From Leucobacter triazinivorans (GTDB lineage: Bacteria > Actinomycetota > Actinomycetes > Actinomycetales > Microbacteriaceae): 64,000 nucleotides of DNA. Below the pieces are notes generated by a model. It was not told where the DNA came from, made no database searches, and saw only the letters and a program-made list of their open reading frames with translations. This document shows, piece after piece, positions 17,615 to 26,340 of the stretch. The position numbers and the translations under genes were made by a program. The stretch lies in assembly GCF_004208635.1 (NCBI RefSeq), contig NZ_CP035806.1:992001-1056000 (forward strand). The letters are read 5' to 3'. The number at the start of each line of letters is the position of its first letter. Position 1 is the first letter of the stretch.

Positions 17615-19368
17615 GATGTGAGGCTCCTCTGCTCGGAGATCGAGGTGGAAACGGGGGCGTGGATGGAGCCGGCTTCGGGGAGGGATCTTCCGTCCGAGGG
17701 CAGCACGAAGCGGTACGCGCGCCGCACCGCTTGCGCGGGATCGGTGTCCGGATGATCGAACCGCTGGTGGGCGCCGCGCGACTCCGTGCGTTCGGATGCC
17801 GCGACCCGAATCATCTCCACGAGTTCGACATCGTCGCCGCCCACGCCGCGGAGCGCCGCGACGGCCGGGCTCACCGCAGCTGCATCCTGCCGAATCGAAG
17901 ATGCCGATTCGGCGTGCGAGGTCATCGCACGCGAGGCCGTTCCGGGGCGCGCGATCATCTCGGCGCGCGATTCTCCGGCCGATGCGGGGACCGCGGCAGA
18001 GACTCTCGTCGCGGACGGAGCCGCGATGCCCACGACGGACGAATCGCGCTCGAGCGCGTGGAATCCTGTGCCGCGCGGCTCCCATCGACCCGTTTCCCCG
18101 GGCCCGCCCGCAACGAAGGACCGGGCGGCGCGCCCCGCTCGTTCCCCGAAGACGAGGCCTTCGAGCAGCGAGTTCGACGCGAGGCGGTTGGCGCCGTGCA
18201 CCCCGGTGCACGCCGCCTCGCCCGCGACAAACAGCCCGGGCACGCTGCTGCGGCCGTCGAGGTCGCTGACCACTCCGCCCATCGTGTAGTGCGCAGCCGG
18301 CGACACCGGGATCGGCTCACGTCTCCAGTCGTAGCCGAGTGCGGCGGTGGCGGCGGAGATCCCCGGGAATCGCCGCGCCAGCGCTCCAGCCCCTTCCGCT
18401 CGCTCGATCACAGTCGCATCGAGCCGCACGGCATCCTCGCCGCGCTGCCGCAACAGCCGGTCGATCTCCCGCGATACGACGTCGCGGGGCGCGAGTTCCG
18501 CGAGCGGATGACGCTCAACCATGAAGCGGGATCCCGATCCGTCGAGCAGCACCGCCCCGGCGCCGCGCACCGCTTCCGAGATCAGCGCACCGCTGCCGTG
18601 CAGCACGGTGGGGTGGAACTGCACGAACTCCAGGTCCGCCACGAGGGCTCCCGCGCGCGCCGCGAGCACCACGCCGCTTCCACGCGACGATGCGGAATTC
18701 GAGCTGCGCGGAAAGAGGCCGGCATAGCCGCCCGTCGCCAGCACGATGGCCTCCGCACGAATGGTCTCTATACCGTCGGGGCCGCGCAGCACGGCGCCGA
18801 CCACGGCTCCCGACTCGGTGCGCAGCGACATCGCAGTGCAGCGCTCGCGCACCAGGATCCGACGCGCCGCGGACAACGCGCGCAACCGCTCGACGAAGAA
18901 CGCGTGCAGCACTGCCCCGGTGCGGTCGCCTCCCGCGTGCACGATGCGGTGCCGCCCGTGCGCCGCCTCGAGGCCGAGCGCGGGGCCGCCATCGCCTCCG
19001 CGATCCGCGGCGAACCCCTCGGCGATCAACCGGCGCACCACGCGGGCGCCGGACGTCGTGAGCACCTCGGCCGCCTCGGCGTCGACGAGCCCGACTCCGG
19101 CCGCCACCGTGTCAGCGAGGTGCTGCGCGGGGGTGTCCCCCGCGCCGAGCGCGGCCGCGATCCCGCCCTGCGCCAGAGCGGTGCTGCCGCCGGCGAGCGC
19201 GTCGGCGGCACGACCACCACTGACGCGATCATCTGCGCGATCGCCCGCATCGCCCGCGTCCCCCGCCCAGAGCGCACCGGGGGTGGCCAGGGTGACGTCC
19301 GCTCCGCCGGTCGCCGCGGCGACCGCGCAGGCGAGGCCGGCGACGCCGGAGCCGATGACGAGGATCAC
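17608..19368 (-). CDS. nadB: L-aspartate oxidase
   Basis: NadB oxidises L-aspartate to iminoaspartate with FAD, the first step of NAD synthesis, and hands it to NadA. The FAD motif VIGSGVAGLACAVAAA is at the N terminus. The family segments GGSTALAQGGIAAALG, QFHPTVLHGSGALISEAVRG, VSPAAHYTMGGV and GANRLASNSLLEGLVFGERA are present. At 586 residues it is longer than usual: a Ser/Ala-rich low-complexity stretch (about residues 410-480) is inserted before the helical C-terminal domain. GTG 19,368 overlaps the nadA stop by 4 bp. The open frame continues upstream through nadA, but that part is not NadB. Confidence 0.93.
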   Translation of the reverse strand: MILVIGSGVAGLACAVAAATGGADVTLATPGALWAGDAGDAGDRADDRVSGGRAADALAGGSTALAQGGIAAALGAGDTPAQHLADTVAAGVGLVDAEAAEVLTTSGARVVRRLIAEGFAADRGGDGGPALGLEAAHGRHRIVHAGGDRTGAVLHAFFVERLRALSAARRILVRERCTAMSLRTESGAVVGAVLRGPDGIETIRAEAIVLATGGYAGLFPRSSNSASSRGSGVVLAARAGALVADLEFVQFHPTVLHGSGALISEAVRGAGAVLLDGSGSRFMVERHPLAELAPRDVVSREIDRLLRQRGEDAVRLDATVIERAEGAGALARRFPGISAATAALGYDWRREPIPVSPAAHYTMGGVVSDLDGRSSVPGLFVAGEAACTGVHGANRLASNSLLEGLVFGERAGRAARSFVAGGPGETGRWEPRGTGFHALERDSSVVGIAAPSATRVSAAVPASAGESRAEMIARPGTASRAMTSHAESASSIRQDAAAVSPAVAALRGVGGDDVELVEMIRVAASERTESRGAHQRFDHPDTDPAQAVRRAYRFVLPSDGRSLPEAGSIHAPVSTSISEQRSLTSC

Positions 19369-20696
19369 GGTCGGGCCGCGAGCATCCGCTCGAGAGCGAT
19401 GCGCGAGTCGCCCGCCACCTCCTCGGAGACCGCGATGCGGTTGGGGGTTTCCCCGGCCACGAGCGATTCGAGCGTCCAGGCGAGGTAGGCCGGGTGGATC
19501 CGGTACATCGTCGAGCAGGGGCAGACGACGGGGTCGAGGCAGAATATCGTGAGGTCGGGACGCTGCTGCTGGAGCCGGTTGACGAGGTTGATCTCCGTGC
19601 CCACGGCGATCACGGCGCCTGGCTCGGCGGCCTCGATCTCCTTGCGGATGTACTCGGTGGAACCCGCACCATCGGCGGCCTCCACGACTGCCGCGGGGCA
19701 CTCGGGATGCACGATGACCTTCACGCCGGGGTAGTCGGCGCGCGCCTGTTCGATCTGGGCGACGGTGAAGCGCTTGTGCACGGAGCAGAAGCCGTTCCAC
19801 AGGATCACTCGGGCGTCGCGCAGCTGCTCCTCGGTGTTGCCGCCGAGTGGCAGGTGCGGGCGCCACAGCGGCATCCGATCCTCTGCGATCCCCATCGCCT
19901 TCGCCGTGTTGCGACCGAGGTGCTGATCCGGGAAGAAGACGACGCGCTGCCCGCGCTCGAACGCCCACTCGAGCACGGTGCGGGCGTTCGAGGAGGTGCA
20001 GACGATGCCTCCATTGCGACCGCAGAATGCCTTGATCGCCGCGGAGGAATTCATGTAGGTGACGGGGATCACGGGCTGCAGTCCGTCCTCCGTGGGACCC
20101 AGTGATGTCGTCAGTTCTCGCCAGCACGCCTCGACCTGGTCGATCGTGGCCATGTCGGCCATCGAGCAGCCCGCGGCGAGATTCGGCAGGATCACCGCCT
20201 GCTCGGGCCCCGACAGGATGTCGGCCGTCTCGGCCATGAAGTGCACGCCGCAGAACACGAAGGCCTCGGCCTCCGGGTGCTGCTTCGCGGCCTGCGCCAG
20301 CATGAAGGAGTCGCCCACGAAGTCGGCGTGCTGCACGATCTCGTCGCGCTGGTAGAAGTGCCCGAGGATCTGCACCCGCTGCCCGAGCTCGGCCTTCGCA
20401 GCGACGATCCAGTCGTGCAGCTGCTCCTCGGAGGCATCGGTGTACCGGGCAGGCAGAGGCCCCTGCCGCGGGGCATCGCCCGGGATCGCATCGGCCACAG
20501 AGGCCCCCGGGCCGTACCCGGGCGCGCGGTCGATCGCCCACGGATCGTTCACCAGGCCGGAGTCGCAGCTCGAGGCGCCGGTCGCGCGCAGGGCGATGGG
20601 CCGGCGGTGCGACCTACCCGCCGGCCGTCCGCGCGGCGCCCGCGCGGCGGCCTCGCGCTCGGCGGCGGCCCGGATGAGTTCGTGCACGCTCGTCAT
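19365..20696 (-). CDS. nadA: Quinolinate synthase
   Basis: NadA condenses iminoaspartate with dihydroxyacetone phosphate to quinolinate using a [4Fe-4S] cluster. The 443-residue sequence shows VQILGHFYQRDEIVQHADF, then cluster cysteines in FVFCGVHFM, GIVCTSSNA and LDPVVCPCSTMY. About 80 N-terminal residues rich in Arg and Pro precede the catalytic core. It overlaps the nrtR stop by 4 bp upstream and the nadB start downstream. Confidence 0.96.
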   Translation of the reverse strand: MTSVHELIRAAAEREAAARAPRGRPAGRSHRRPIALRATGASSCDSGLVNDPWAIDRAPGYGPGASVADAIPGDAPRQGPLPARYTDASEEQLHDWIVAAKAELGQRVQILGHFYQRDEIVQHADFVGDSFMLAQAAKQHPEAEAFVFCGVHFMAETADILSGPEQAVILPNLAAGCSMADMATIDQVEACWRELTTSLGPTEDGLQPVIPVTYMNSSAAIKAFCGRNGGIVCTSSNARTVLEWAFERGQRVVFFPDQHLGRNTAKAMGIAEDRMPLWRPHLPLGGNTEEQLRDARVILWNGFCSVHKRFTVAQIEQARADYPGVKVIVHPECPAAVVEAADGAGSTEYIRKEIEAAEPGAVIAVGTEINLVNRLQQQRPDLTIFCLDPVVCPCSTMYRIHPAYLAWTLESLVAGETPNRIAVSEEVAGDSRIALERMLAARP

Positions 20697-21661
20697 GATG
20701 CGCTCCTCGATGGGGTGTGATGGGGACGACGGGGGATGTCCGGGCGATCGGGATCCCCGGTGCCTGTGGGATCGCCTCGGAAGCGGTAGAGCCGAGCAGG
20801 TCGGTGAGGAGTGCCGGTCTCGACCTCGCCGGTATCGATGAGATTGCCCTGCGCGAGCGCCTGCCTGCGGAAGTTCGCCGGGTCGACGGACTCGCCGAGC
20901 ACGGCTTCGTAGACGGCTCTCAGGCGGGCGAGGGTGAAGACCGGCCCCAGGAAACGATGCGCCACCGCGGCGTACTCGGTCTTGGAGCGGAGACGCGCGA
21001 GCCCGTAGGCCACGATCTCGGCGTGGTCGAACGCGAGCTCGGGAAGCCAGTCCGCCGAGAACCAGGCGACGTTCGCGTCGCGCTGGGAGCCGGTATCGAG
21101 CGGATGCCGGCCGGCATCGAAGCGCGCCGGCGGAAGTTCGATCGCATCATCCCAGCGCCGCGCCGGTCGCGGCCGCCGCACCCCGGAAGCGGGCGGACCG
21201 GCATCTCGCGGAAGCTGCGCCGGGTGGTCGGAGTGCACGGGCCGGTCAGCGCGCACCGTCGGCGGCGCGGCTTCGAGCTCGTACTCGCCGTAGAGCGCCC
21301 AGTAGGCGATCGTCACGAGGCGTTGCGCCTCGGCCGAACGCTCGACGCCGCCGAAGGAATAGAGCTGCTCCAGGTACCCCGGACCGCACTGCACGGCGTC
21401 TCGAAGCGTGCGAAGCGCCGTGTCGCTGAGAGTCTCATCCCACTGGGTGGGCCCGCCGGGCAGCGCCCACCGCCCCTGGAACGGTGCCCTGGTGCGTCGC
21501 ACAAGCGGGATCCAGAGCGTCGTGCCATCAGCAGGTTCCGCCCGCTCTCCGAGCACGGCGCCGCCCGGCGGGCGCAGCGCGAAGGCGACGACCGAGACGG
21601 CCACCGCAGGAGGCAGGTAGCGCCGCTCGCTCGCGCTGATGCTGTCGTACTGCACGTCCAC
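20693..21661 (-). CDS. nrtR: NrtR-type NUDIX transcriptional regulator of NAD synthesis
   Basis: A 322-residue protein with an N-terminal NUDIX-like domain and a C-terminal winged helix (EYAAVAHRFLGPVFTLARLRAVYEAV followed by FRRQAL). The NUDIX box is degenerate (GGPTQWDETL, then TLRDAV), as in NrtR repressors, which bind ADP-ribose rather than hydrolyse it. It heads the nadABC operon, with a palindrome over the start of transcription. A Pro/Arg-rich linker (about residues 140-190) is unusual. The start is GTG 21,661 or GTG 21,655. In other bacteria ADP-ribose releases NrtR from DNA. Confidence 0.85.
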   Translation of the reverse strand: MDVQYDSISASERRYLPPAVAVSVVAFALRPPGGAVLGERAEPADGTTLWIPLVRRTRAPFQGRWALPGGPTQWDETLSDTALRTLRDAVQCGPGYLEQLYSFGGVERSAEAQRLVTIAYWALYGEYELEAAPPTVRADRPVHSDHPAQLPRDAGPPASGVRRPRPARRWDDAIELPPARFDAGRHPLDTGSQRDANVAWFSADWLPELAFDHAEIVAYGLARLRSKTEYAAVAHRFLGPVFTLARLRAVYEAVLGESVDPANFRRQALAQGNLIDTGEVETGTPHRPARLYRFRGDPTGTGDPDRPDIPRRPHHTPSRSAS

Positions 21662-21681
21662 CGCCTCTCCGTCGGGTGCGC

Positions 21682-21704
21682 CTTATGGTCAGAATGACCA
21701 TAAG
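21682..21704. promoter_or_regulatory. Palindromic operator of the nad operon (likely NrtR site)
   Basis: Two perfect 10-bp arms, CTTATGGTCA and TGACCATAAG, are separated by GAA. The site lies immediately downstream of the -10 box and 21 bp upstream of the nrtR start. Binding there would block initiation. The core GGTCA-N3-TGACC type dyad fits NrtR-like operators; the assignment comes from position. Confidence 0.8.
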
Positions 21705-21706
21705 TA

Positions 21707-21734
21707 AGAATACGCCGGATCCCGACCCTGTCAA
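21707..21734 (-). promoter_or_regulatory. Sigma-A-type promoter of the nad operon
   Basis: On the minus strand TTGACA (21,734-21,729) and TATTCT (21,712-21,707) are 16 bp apart. The -35 box is a perfect consensus. The operator begins 2 bp after the -10 box. Confidence 0.8.
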
Positions 21735-21962
21735 GCCGCACCCGAGGCCGGAAAGACACAAGACGGTCACGATCGTCGGCATATCTCGGGCAAGTGGGCT
21801 AGGCTCGAGCGTAAGACCAGTAATGCCGAACGTAGGAACACTCCAGCACGTTTTATTCGCCGAGCTCCCCCGGGATCCCGGCACGCTACCAGTCTCCACG
21901 TCGGCGCCGTCGCCGTGGTACCCCGGTCGCAGCAGCGGCCAGCAACACGAAGGAAACACAGC

Positions 21963-22166
21963 ATGACCACTGGCACCGTGAAATGGTTCAACTCCGAAAA
22001 GGGCTTCGGCTTCATCACCCCTGACGACGGAGCATCCGACGTCTTCGCGCACTTCAGCGCGATCCAGGGCAGCGGCCGTCGCGATCTCTTCGAGAACCAG
22101 CGTGTAGAGTTCGACGTCGAGCAGGGCCCCAAGGGCCTGCAGGCGAGCAACATCCGCGCGCTCTAA
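21963..22166 (+). CDS. cspA: Cold-shock protein
   Basis: A 67-residue single cold-shock domain: [20 protein letters not shown] has RNP1 (KGFGFI), and VFAHFSAI is RNP2. It binds single-stranded nucleic acid and acts as an RNA chaperone. The ATG at 21,963 is preceded by AAGGAAA. The roughly 160-bp leader is long, as is usual for csp genes with temperature-sensitive leaders. The gene ends in a strong terminator. Confidence 0.96.
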   Translation: MTTGTVKWFNSEKGFGFITPDDGASDVFAHFSAIQGSGRRDLFENQRVEFDVEQGPKGLQASNIRAL

Positions 22167-22180
22167 GTCGCACGCGACAC

Positions 22181-22219
22181 CGAGGGGGTGCGGGGCTTCG
22201 GCCCCGCACCCCCTCGTTT
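22181..22219 (+). terminator. Rho-independent terminator of cspA
   Basis: A GC-rich stem (arms 22,181-22,196 and 22,200-22,216, loop TTC) is followed by TTTG. It lies 15 bp after the cspA stop. Confidence 0.9.
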
Positions 22220-22263
22220 GTGCGCGCCGAAGCTCGTACTCTCCCGCGCCCCACACCCCGCAA

Positions 22264-22449
22264 CGCGCGTCACTTGTTGCTGCCATTCCCGTCGGGAGGC
22301 GACAACAACTGGCGCGCGAGCATCCGGGCGGGAGCACGAGAACACGCACGGACGACGGGCGTCACTTGTTGCTGCCATTCCCGTCGGGAGGCGACAACAA
22401 CTGGCGCGCGAGCATCCGGGCGGGAGCACGAGAACACGCACGGACGACG
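22264..22449. repeat. 92-bp direct tandem duplication carrying palindromic element family A
   Basis: Copies begin at 22,267 and 22,359 and are identical over about 91 bp. Each copy begins with an inverted pair: CACTTGTTGCTGCC, a short centre, then GACAACAACTGGCGCGCG. This is the same hairpin family as the element at 8077-8134. The region lies between cspA and fadH, which is 511 bp without a gene. Confidence 0.9.
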
Positions 22450-22523
22450 CGCGCACACACACGCACTCGCGCACACACACGCACTCGCGCACACACGCGC
22501 ACACACACGCACACACACGCATT
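22449..22523. repeat. CA/CG-rich microsatellite
   Basis: A run of (CA)n blocks broken by CGCACTCG and CGCG units follows directly after the 92-bp duplication. The alternating purine-pyrimidine pattern could adopt Z-DNA or slip during replication. It is about 155 bp upstream of fadH. Confidence 0.85.
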
Positions 22524-22677
22524 TGTATCTTCACCACAGCCAACTCGACACGCGTTTAGAGGTCGCACTACATTCGTGACATCCACGAACGGCGCCGCGG
22601 CGCTGCGGCCCCGCGGCCCGGTACCGACGGCAGCCCGATCCGCCCCCCCACACCCCCAGATCCCGAACGGTGAAGGC

Positions 22678-24711
22678 ATGTCAGCGCAGACCTATCCGCA
22701 TCTCCTCGAACCCCTCGACCTCGGATTCGCCACCCTTCCCAACCGGGTAATCATGGGCTCCATGCACCTCGGGCTCGAAGAGGTACCCGGCGGCTTCGAC
22801 CGCCTCGCCGCGTTCTACCGCGAGCGCGCCGACGCGGCTCTGATCGTCACGGGGGGCATCGCACCCAACGCGGAGGGGCGGCTGAAGCCCGGCGCCGCGA
22901 CGCTCGCGAGCGAGGCCGACGCCGAGCCCCACCGCACCGTCACCGACGCGGTGCACGCGGCGGGCGGGCGCATCGCACTCCAGATCCTGCACGCCGGAAG
23001 ATACGGGGCGCACCCGCACATCGTCGTCCCCAGCCCGGTCCAGGCCCCCATCTCCCCCTTCGTCCCGCGCGAGCTCACGGACGCCGAGATCGAGCGCACG
23101 ATCGACGACTACGTGCGCACGGCCGTGCTCGCGCAGGGCGCCGGCTACGACGGCGTCGAGATCATGGGCTCCGAGGGCTACCTCATCAACGAGTTCACCG
23201 CGCGGCGTACGAATCACCGCGTCGACCGCTGGGGCGGATCCTTCGGGCACCGCGCCCGCTTCCCGGTTGAGATCGTGCGGCGGGTGCGGGCGGCCGTGGG
23301 CGAGCGCTTCATCATCGTCTACCGTCTATCCATGCTGGATCTGGTGCCCGACGGGGCCACGCTCGACGAGGTCATCGAACTGGCGCGACTCATCGAGACC
23401 GCGGGAGCCACCCTGCTCAACACGGGGATCGGCTGGCACGAGGCGCGGATCCCGACCATCGCGAGCTCGGTGCCGCGCGGAGCGTTCGCGTGGGTCACGA
23501 AGCAGCTCATGGGCGAGGTGTCGATCCCGCTCATCACCACCAACCGCATCAACACGCCCGAGACGGCCGAGCGCCTGCTCGCCGAGGGATGCGCCGATCT
23601 GGTCTCGCTCGCCCGCCCGTTCCTCGCCGACCCGGAGTTCGTCGGCAAGTCGGCGCGGGGAGAGGCCGCACGGATCAACACGTGCATCGGCTGCAACCAG
23701 GCCTGCCTCGACCACACCTTCGCGGGCAAGCTCACGTCGTGCCTGGTCAACCCGCGAGCCGGCCACGAGACCGAGCTGATCATCGCGCCGACCGTCGCGC
23801 GCAAGCGCGTCGCGGTGGTCGGGTCGGGGCCGGCGGGTCTCGCCTGCGCCACCACGGCGGCGTCCCGCGGGCACGAGGTGACGCTCTACGAGGCATCGGA
23901 TCGGGTGGGCGGTCAGATCAACGTCGCCATGCGGGTGCCGGGCAAGAGCGAGTTCGGCGAGACGCTGCGCTACTTCGGCGGCCGACTCGGGGAGACCGGG
24001 GTCGAGGTGCGTCTGGGGCACCGCGTCACGGCCGACGAGCTCGCGGGAGCGGGCTTCGACGAGATCGTGCTCGCGACGGGCGTCCATCCGCGTCGTCCCG
24101 AGATCCCCGGGCTCGACCATCCCAGCGTGGTCGGCTATCTCGACGTGCTGCGCGACGGCGCCCCGGTGGGCGATCGCGTCGCGATCCTCGGCGCGGGCGG
24201 CATCGGCTTCGACGTGGCCGAGTTCCTCACGAGCGGGCCGGAGCAGGATGAGACGGAGGATCCCGCCGACATCGCGGGATTCCTGGCGCACTGGGGCGTC
24301 GATCCCGACTACGCCCGGGCGGGCGGACTCGCCGAGCCGGCCGAGGAGCGCCCGCGGCGCGCGGTCACGCTGCTGCAGCGCAAGGCGAGCAAGGTGGGCG
24401 CCGGCCTCGGCAAGACGACGGGCTGGATCCACCGCACCGAGCTCGCCCGCCGCGGCGTGCGCATGGTGCCGGGCGCCGAGTACCGGCGCATCGACGACGA
24501 CGGGCTGCACCTGAGCCTCGCAGGCGAGGAGCACACCCTCGAGGTCGACACGATCGTGGTCTGCACGGGGCAGGATCCCGCGCGCGAACTGCACGAGGAG
24601 CTCGCGGAGCTCGGGATCGCGGCGCACCTCATCGGCGGGGCCGACGTCGCGGCCGAGCTCGACGCGAAGCGCGCCATCGACCAGGGCACGAGGCTCGCGG
24701 CGGCGCTGTGA
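22678..24711 (+). CDS. fadH: FadH-type NADH:flavin oxidoreductase / 2,4-dienoyl-CoA reductase
   Basis: A 677-residue iron-sulfur flavoprotein that reduces 2,4-dienoyl-CoA or related enoates. The N-terminal 340 residues are an Old Yellow Enzyme barrel (LPNRVIMGSMHLGLE, LQILHAGRYGAH, EIMGSEGYLINEFTARRTNHR). The [4Fe-4S] cysteines follow as CIGCNQACLDHTF and a fourth Cys in TSCLVNPRAG. The C-terminal half binds FAD and NAD(P)H (VAVVGSGPAGLACATTAASR, then VAILGAGGIGFDVAEFL). The ATG at 22,678 has weak upstream GAAGG. It is monocistronic after a repeat-rich leader. Confidence 0.93.
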   Translation: MSAQTYPHLLEPLDLGFATLPNRVIMGSMHLGLEEVPGGFDRLAAFYRERADAALIVTGGIAPNAEGRLKPGAATLASEADAEPHRTVTDAVHAAGGRIALQILHAGRYGAHPHIVVPSPVQAPISPFVPRELTDAEIERTIDDYVRTAVLAQGAGYDGVEIMGSEGYLINEFTARRTNHRVDRWGGSFGHRARFPVEIVRRVRAAVGERFIIVYRLSMLDLVPDGATLDEVIELARLIETAGATLLNTGIGWHEARIPTIASSVPRGAFAWVTKQLMGEVSIPLITTNRINTPETAERLLAEGCADLVSLARPFLADPEFVGKSARGEAARINTCIGCNQACLDHTFAGKLTSCLVNPRAGHETELIIAPTVARKRVAVVGSGPAGLACATTAASRGHEVTLYEASDRVGGQINVAMRVPGKSEFGETLRYFGGRLGETGVEVRLGHRVTADELAGAGFDEIVLATGVHPRRPEIPGLDHPSVVGYLDVLRDGAPVGDRVAILGAGGIGFDVAEFLTSGPEQDETEDPADIAGFLAHWGVDPDYARAGGLAEPAEERPRRAVTLLQRKASKVGAGLGKTTGWIHRTELARRGVRMVPGAEYRRIDDDGLHLSLAGEEHTLEVDTIVVCTGQDPARELHEELAELGIAAHLIGGADVAAELDAKRAIDQGTRLAAAL

Positions 24712-24775
24712 CAGGCTGGAACTCCCGCCGCATCGCCCCTGCCGCCGCCGCCCCACCGCGCGGTACGGTGGGGGC

Positions 24776-26110
24776 ATGAGCGACACCGCCCCCGGCACCG
24801 GAGCCGCCGAACGGCTCTCGCGCATGATCCAGCTGCCCACCGTCTCTGCGGAGATCGCGGAGCGCGGGCACGACCCCTTCGAGCGTTTCATCGAGCTGCT
24901 CGAAGAGCTCTACCCCCTGGTGCACGAGCGGCTGGAGCGCGAGCGGATCACCGATCTCGGGCTGCTCTTCCACTGGCGGGGCGAGGATCCGGATCTGGAG
25001 CCGGCCGTGCTCATGGCCCACTTCGACGTGGTGCCCGTCGATGAGAGCGACGACTGGACCCACCCGCCGTTCGCGGGCGTCATCGAGGGCGGCTTCGTCT
25101 ACGGCCGCGGCGCCCTCGACGACAAGGGGCCCCTGCTCGTGATCCTCGAGGCGGTGGAGGGGCTGCTCGCCGAGGGGTACACCCCCGCCCGGGACGTCTC
25201 CCTCTCCTTCGGCGGCAACGAGGAGACCTTCGGCGACGCCGCACAGGCGATCGCGGAGCGCTTCCGGGAGCGCGGGATCACCCCGTGGCTCGTGCTCGAC
25301 GAGGGCGGCGCCGTGGTCGACGCACCGCTCCCCCTCGTGCGCGGACGGGCCGCGATGGTGGGCGTGGGCGAGAAAGGGATCGCCACCCTGCGGCTCAGCG
25401 TTCGCGGCGACGGCGGGCACGCCTCCGCCCCGCCCTCGCTCACCGCGGTCGGGAGGATCTCTCGCGCGGTCGGGCGGCTCTCGCCGGGCATGTTCCCCGC
25501 GCGCACGCCAGACGGCGTCACCCGCATGCTGGAGCTCTTCGCGCAGCGCGGGCGGGGGCCGGGGCGCGCGCTCTACCGCCTGCTCGCGGCGGCTCCCCGG
25601 CTCGCGGCGCGCGTCTTCAGTCTGCTCGGCGGCGAACCGGCGGCACTGGTGCGCACTACCGTGGCGCCGACCATGCTCTCCGGCGGAACCGCCGCGAACG
25701 TGCTCCCCTCTCAGGCCGAGGCGATCGTCAACCTGAGGATCGCGCTCGGCGAGACCGTCGCGAGCGCGACGCGCCGGGTGCGGCGCCGCATCGCCGACCG
25801 GCGGGTGACCGTCGAGGTGGTCGACGGCGACGATCCCACGCCGGAGTCCGCGACCGACAACGCGCAGTTCGCCCTCATCGCCGAGGCGGTCGGGCGGTCC
25901 CACCCGGATGCCCAGACGGTACCGTACGTGATGCTGGCGGCGACGGACGCCCGCCACTTCCACGCGTTCGCGCCGGCCTGCTACCGCTTCGCTCCGCTCG
26001 CGATGTCGGCGGAGCTTCGCGCCACCATCCACGGCGTGGACGAGCGCGTGGCGGTCTCGGAACTGGCGCGGGGAGCGCGCTTCCACCGGGCGCTCCTGCA
26101 GGGGCTCTGA
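24776..26110 (+). CDS. M20-family zinc peptidase
   Basis: A 444-residue aminoacylase/dipeptidase-like metalloenzyme of the M20 family (PM20D1/CPS1-like). The metal sites are visible: the first His/Asp motif in LMAHFDVVP, the bridging Asp in GRGALDDKGPL, Glu-Glu in GGNEETFGD, Asp in LDEGGAV and the final His in MSAELRATIHGVDERV. The dimerisation domain carries VRGDGGHASAPP. The substrate is unknown but probably an N-acyl amino acid or peptide. The ATG follows a 64-bp gap after fadH. Confidence 0.9.
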   Translation: MSDTAPGTGAAERLSRMIQLPTVSAEIAERGHDPFERFIELLEELYPLVHERLERERITDLGLLFHWRGEDPDLEPAVLMAHFDVVPVDESDDWTHPPFAGVIEGGFVYGRGALDDKGPLLVILEAVEGLLAEGYTPARDVSLSFGGNEETFGDAAQAIAERFRERGITPWLVLDEGGAVVDAPLPLVRGRAAMVGVGEKGIATLRLSVRGDGGHASAPPSLTAVGRISRAVGRLSPGMFPARTPDGVTRMLELFAQRGRGPGRALYRLLAAAPRLAARVFSLLGGEPAALVRTTVAPTMLSGGTAANVLPSQAEAIVNLRIALGETVASATRRVRRRIADRRVTVEVVDGDDPTPESATDNAQFALIAEAVGRSHPDAQTVPYVMLAATDARHFHAFAPACYRFAPLAMSAELRATIHGVDERVAVSELARGARFHRALLQGL

Positions 26111-26199
26111 ACCCCGCTGCGGGCGCAACCACCTCGTGGCTCGAGCGCCGCAGCGCGCTCGTCGCACCGCAGCATGCTCGTCGCACCGCCGCGCGCTCG

Positions 26200-26226
26200 T
26201 CATCCTGCGCGAAGTCGCAGGATCCC
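26200..26226. repeat. Single short copy of palindromic repeat family B
   Basis: TCATCCTGCGCGAAGTCGCAGGATCC is a compact form of the units at 10,813-10,974, with a shorter centre. It lies in the 230-bp gap before the DHA2 transporter, which otherwise contains only repeats of GCTCGTCGCACCGC. Confidence 0.88.
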
Positions 26227-26340
26227 ACGCAGAACACACCGCGACTCGCTCCGTTCGCGCGGCACGACGAGCCAGGGCCGGTAGGCTCTGCTCCAGGAGC
26301 GCTCCGCACCGACGCGGGCGCGAGGAGAAACGGGGCGCGA

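Noticed and set aside
17608..20541. 977-codon frame covering nadB and most of nadA
   Set aside because: The part before 19,368 is the antiphase of nadA and lacks any NadB motif. The GTG at 19,368 starts the FAD motif.
22449..22523. CRISPR or coding repeat in the CA tract
   Set aside because: There are no spacers, and frames through it give low-complexity Arg/Thr/His chains.
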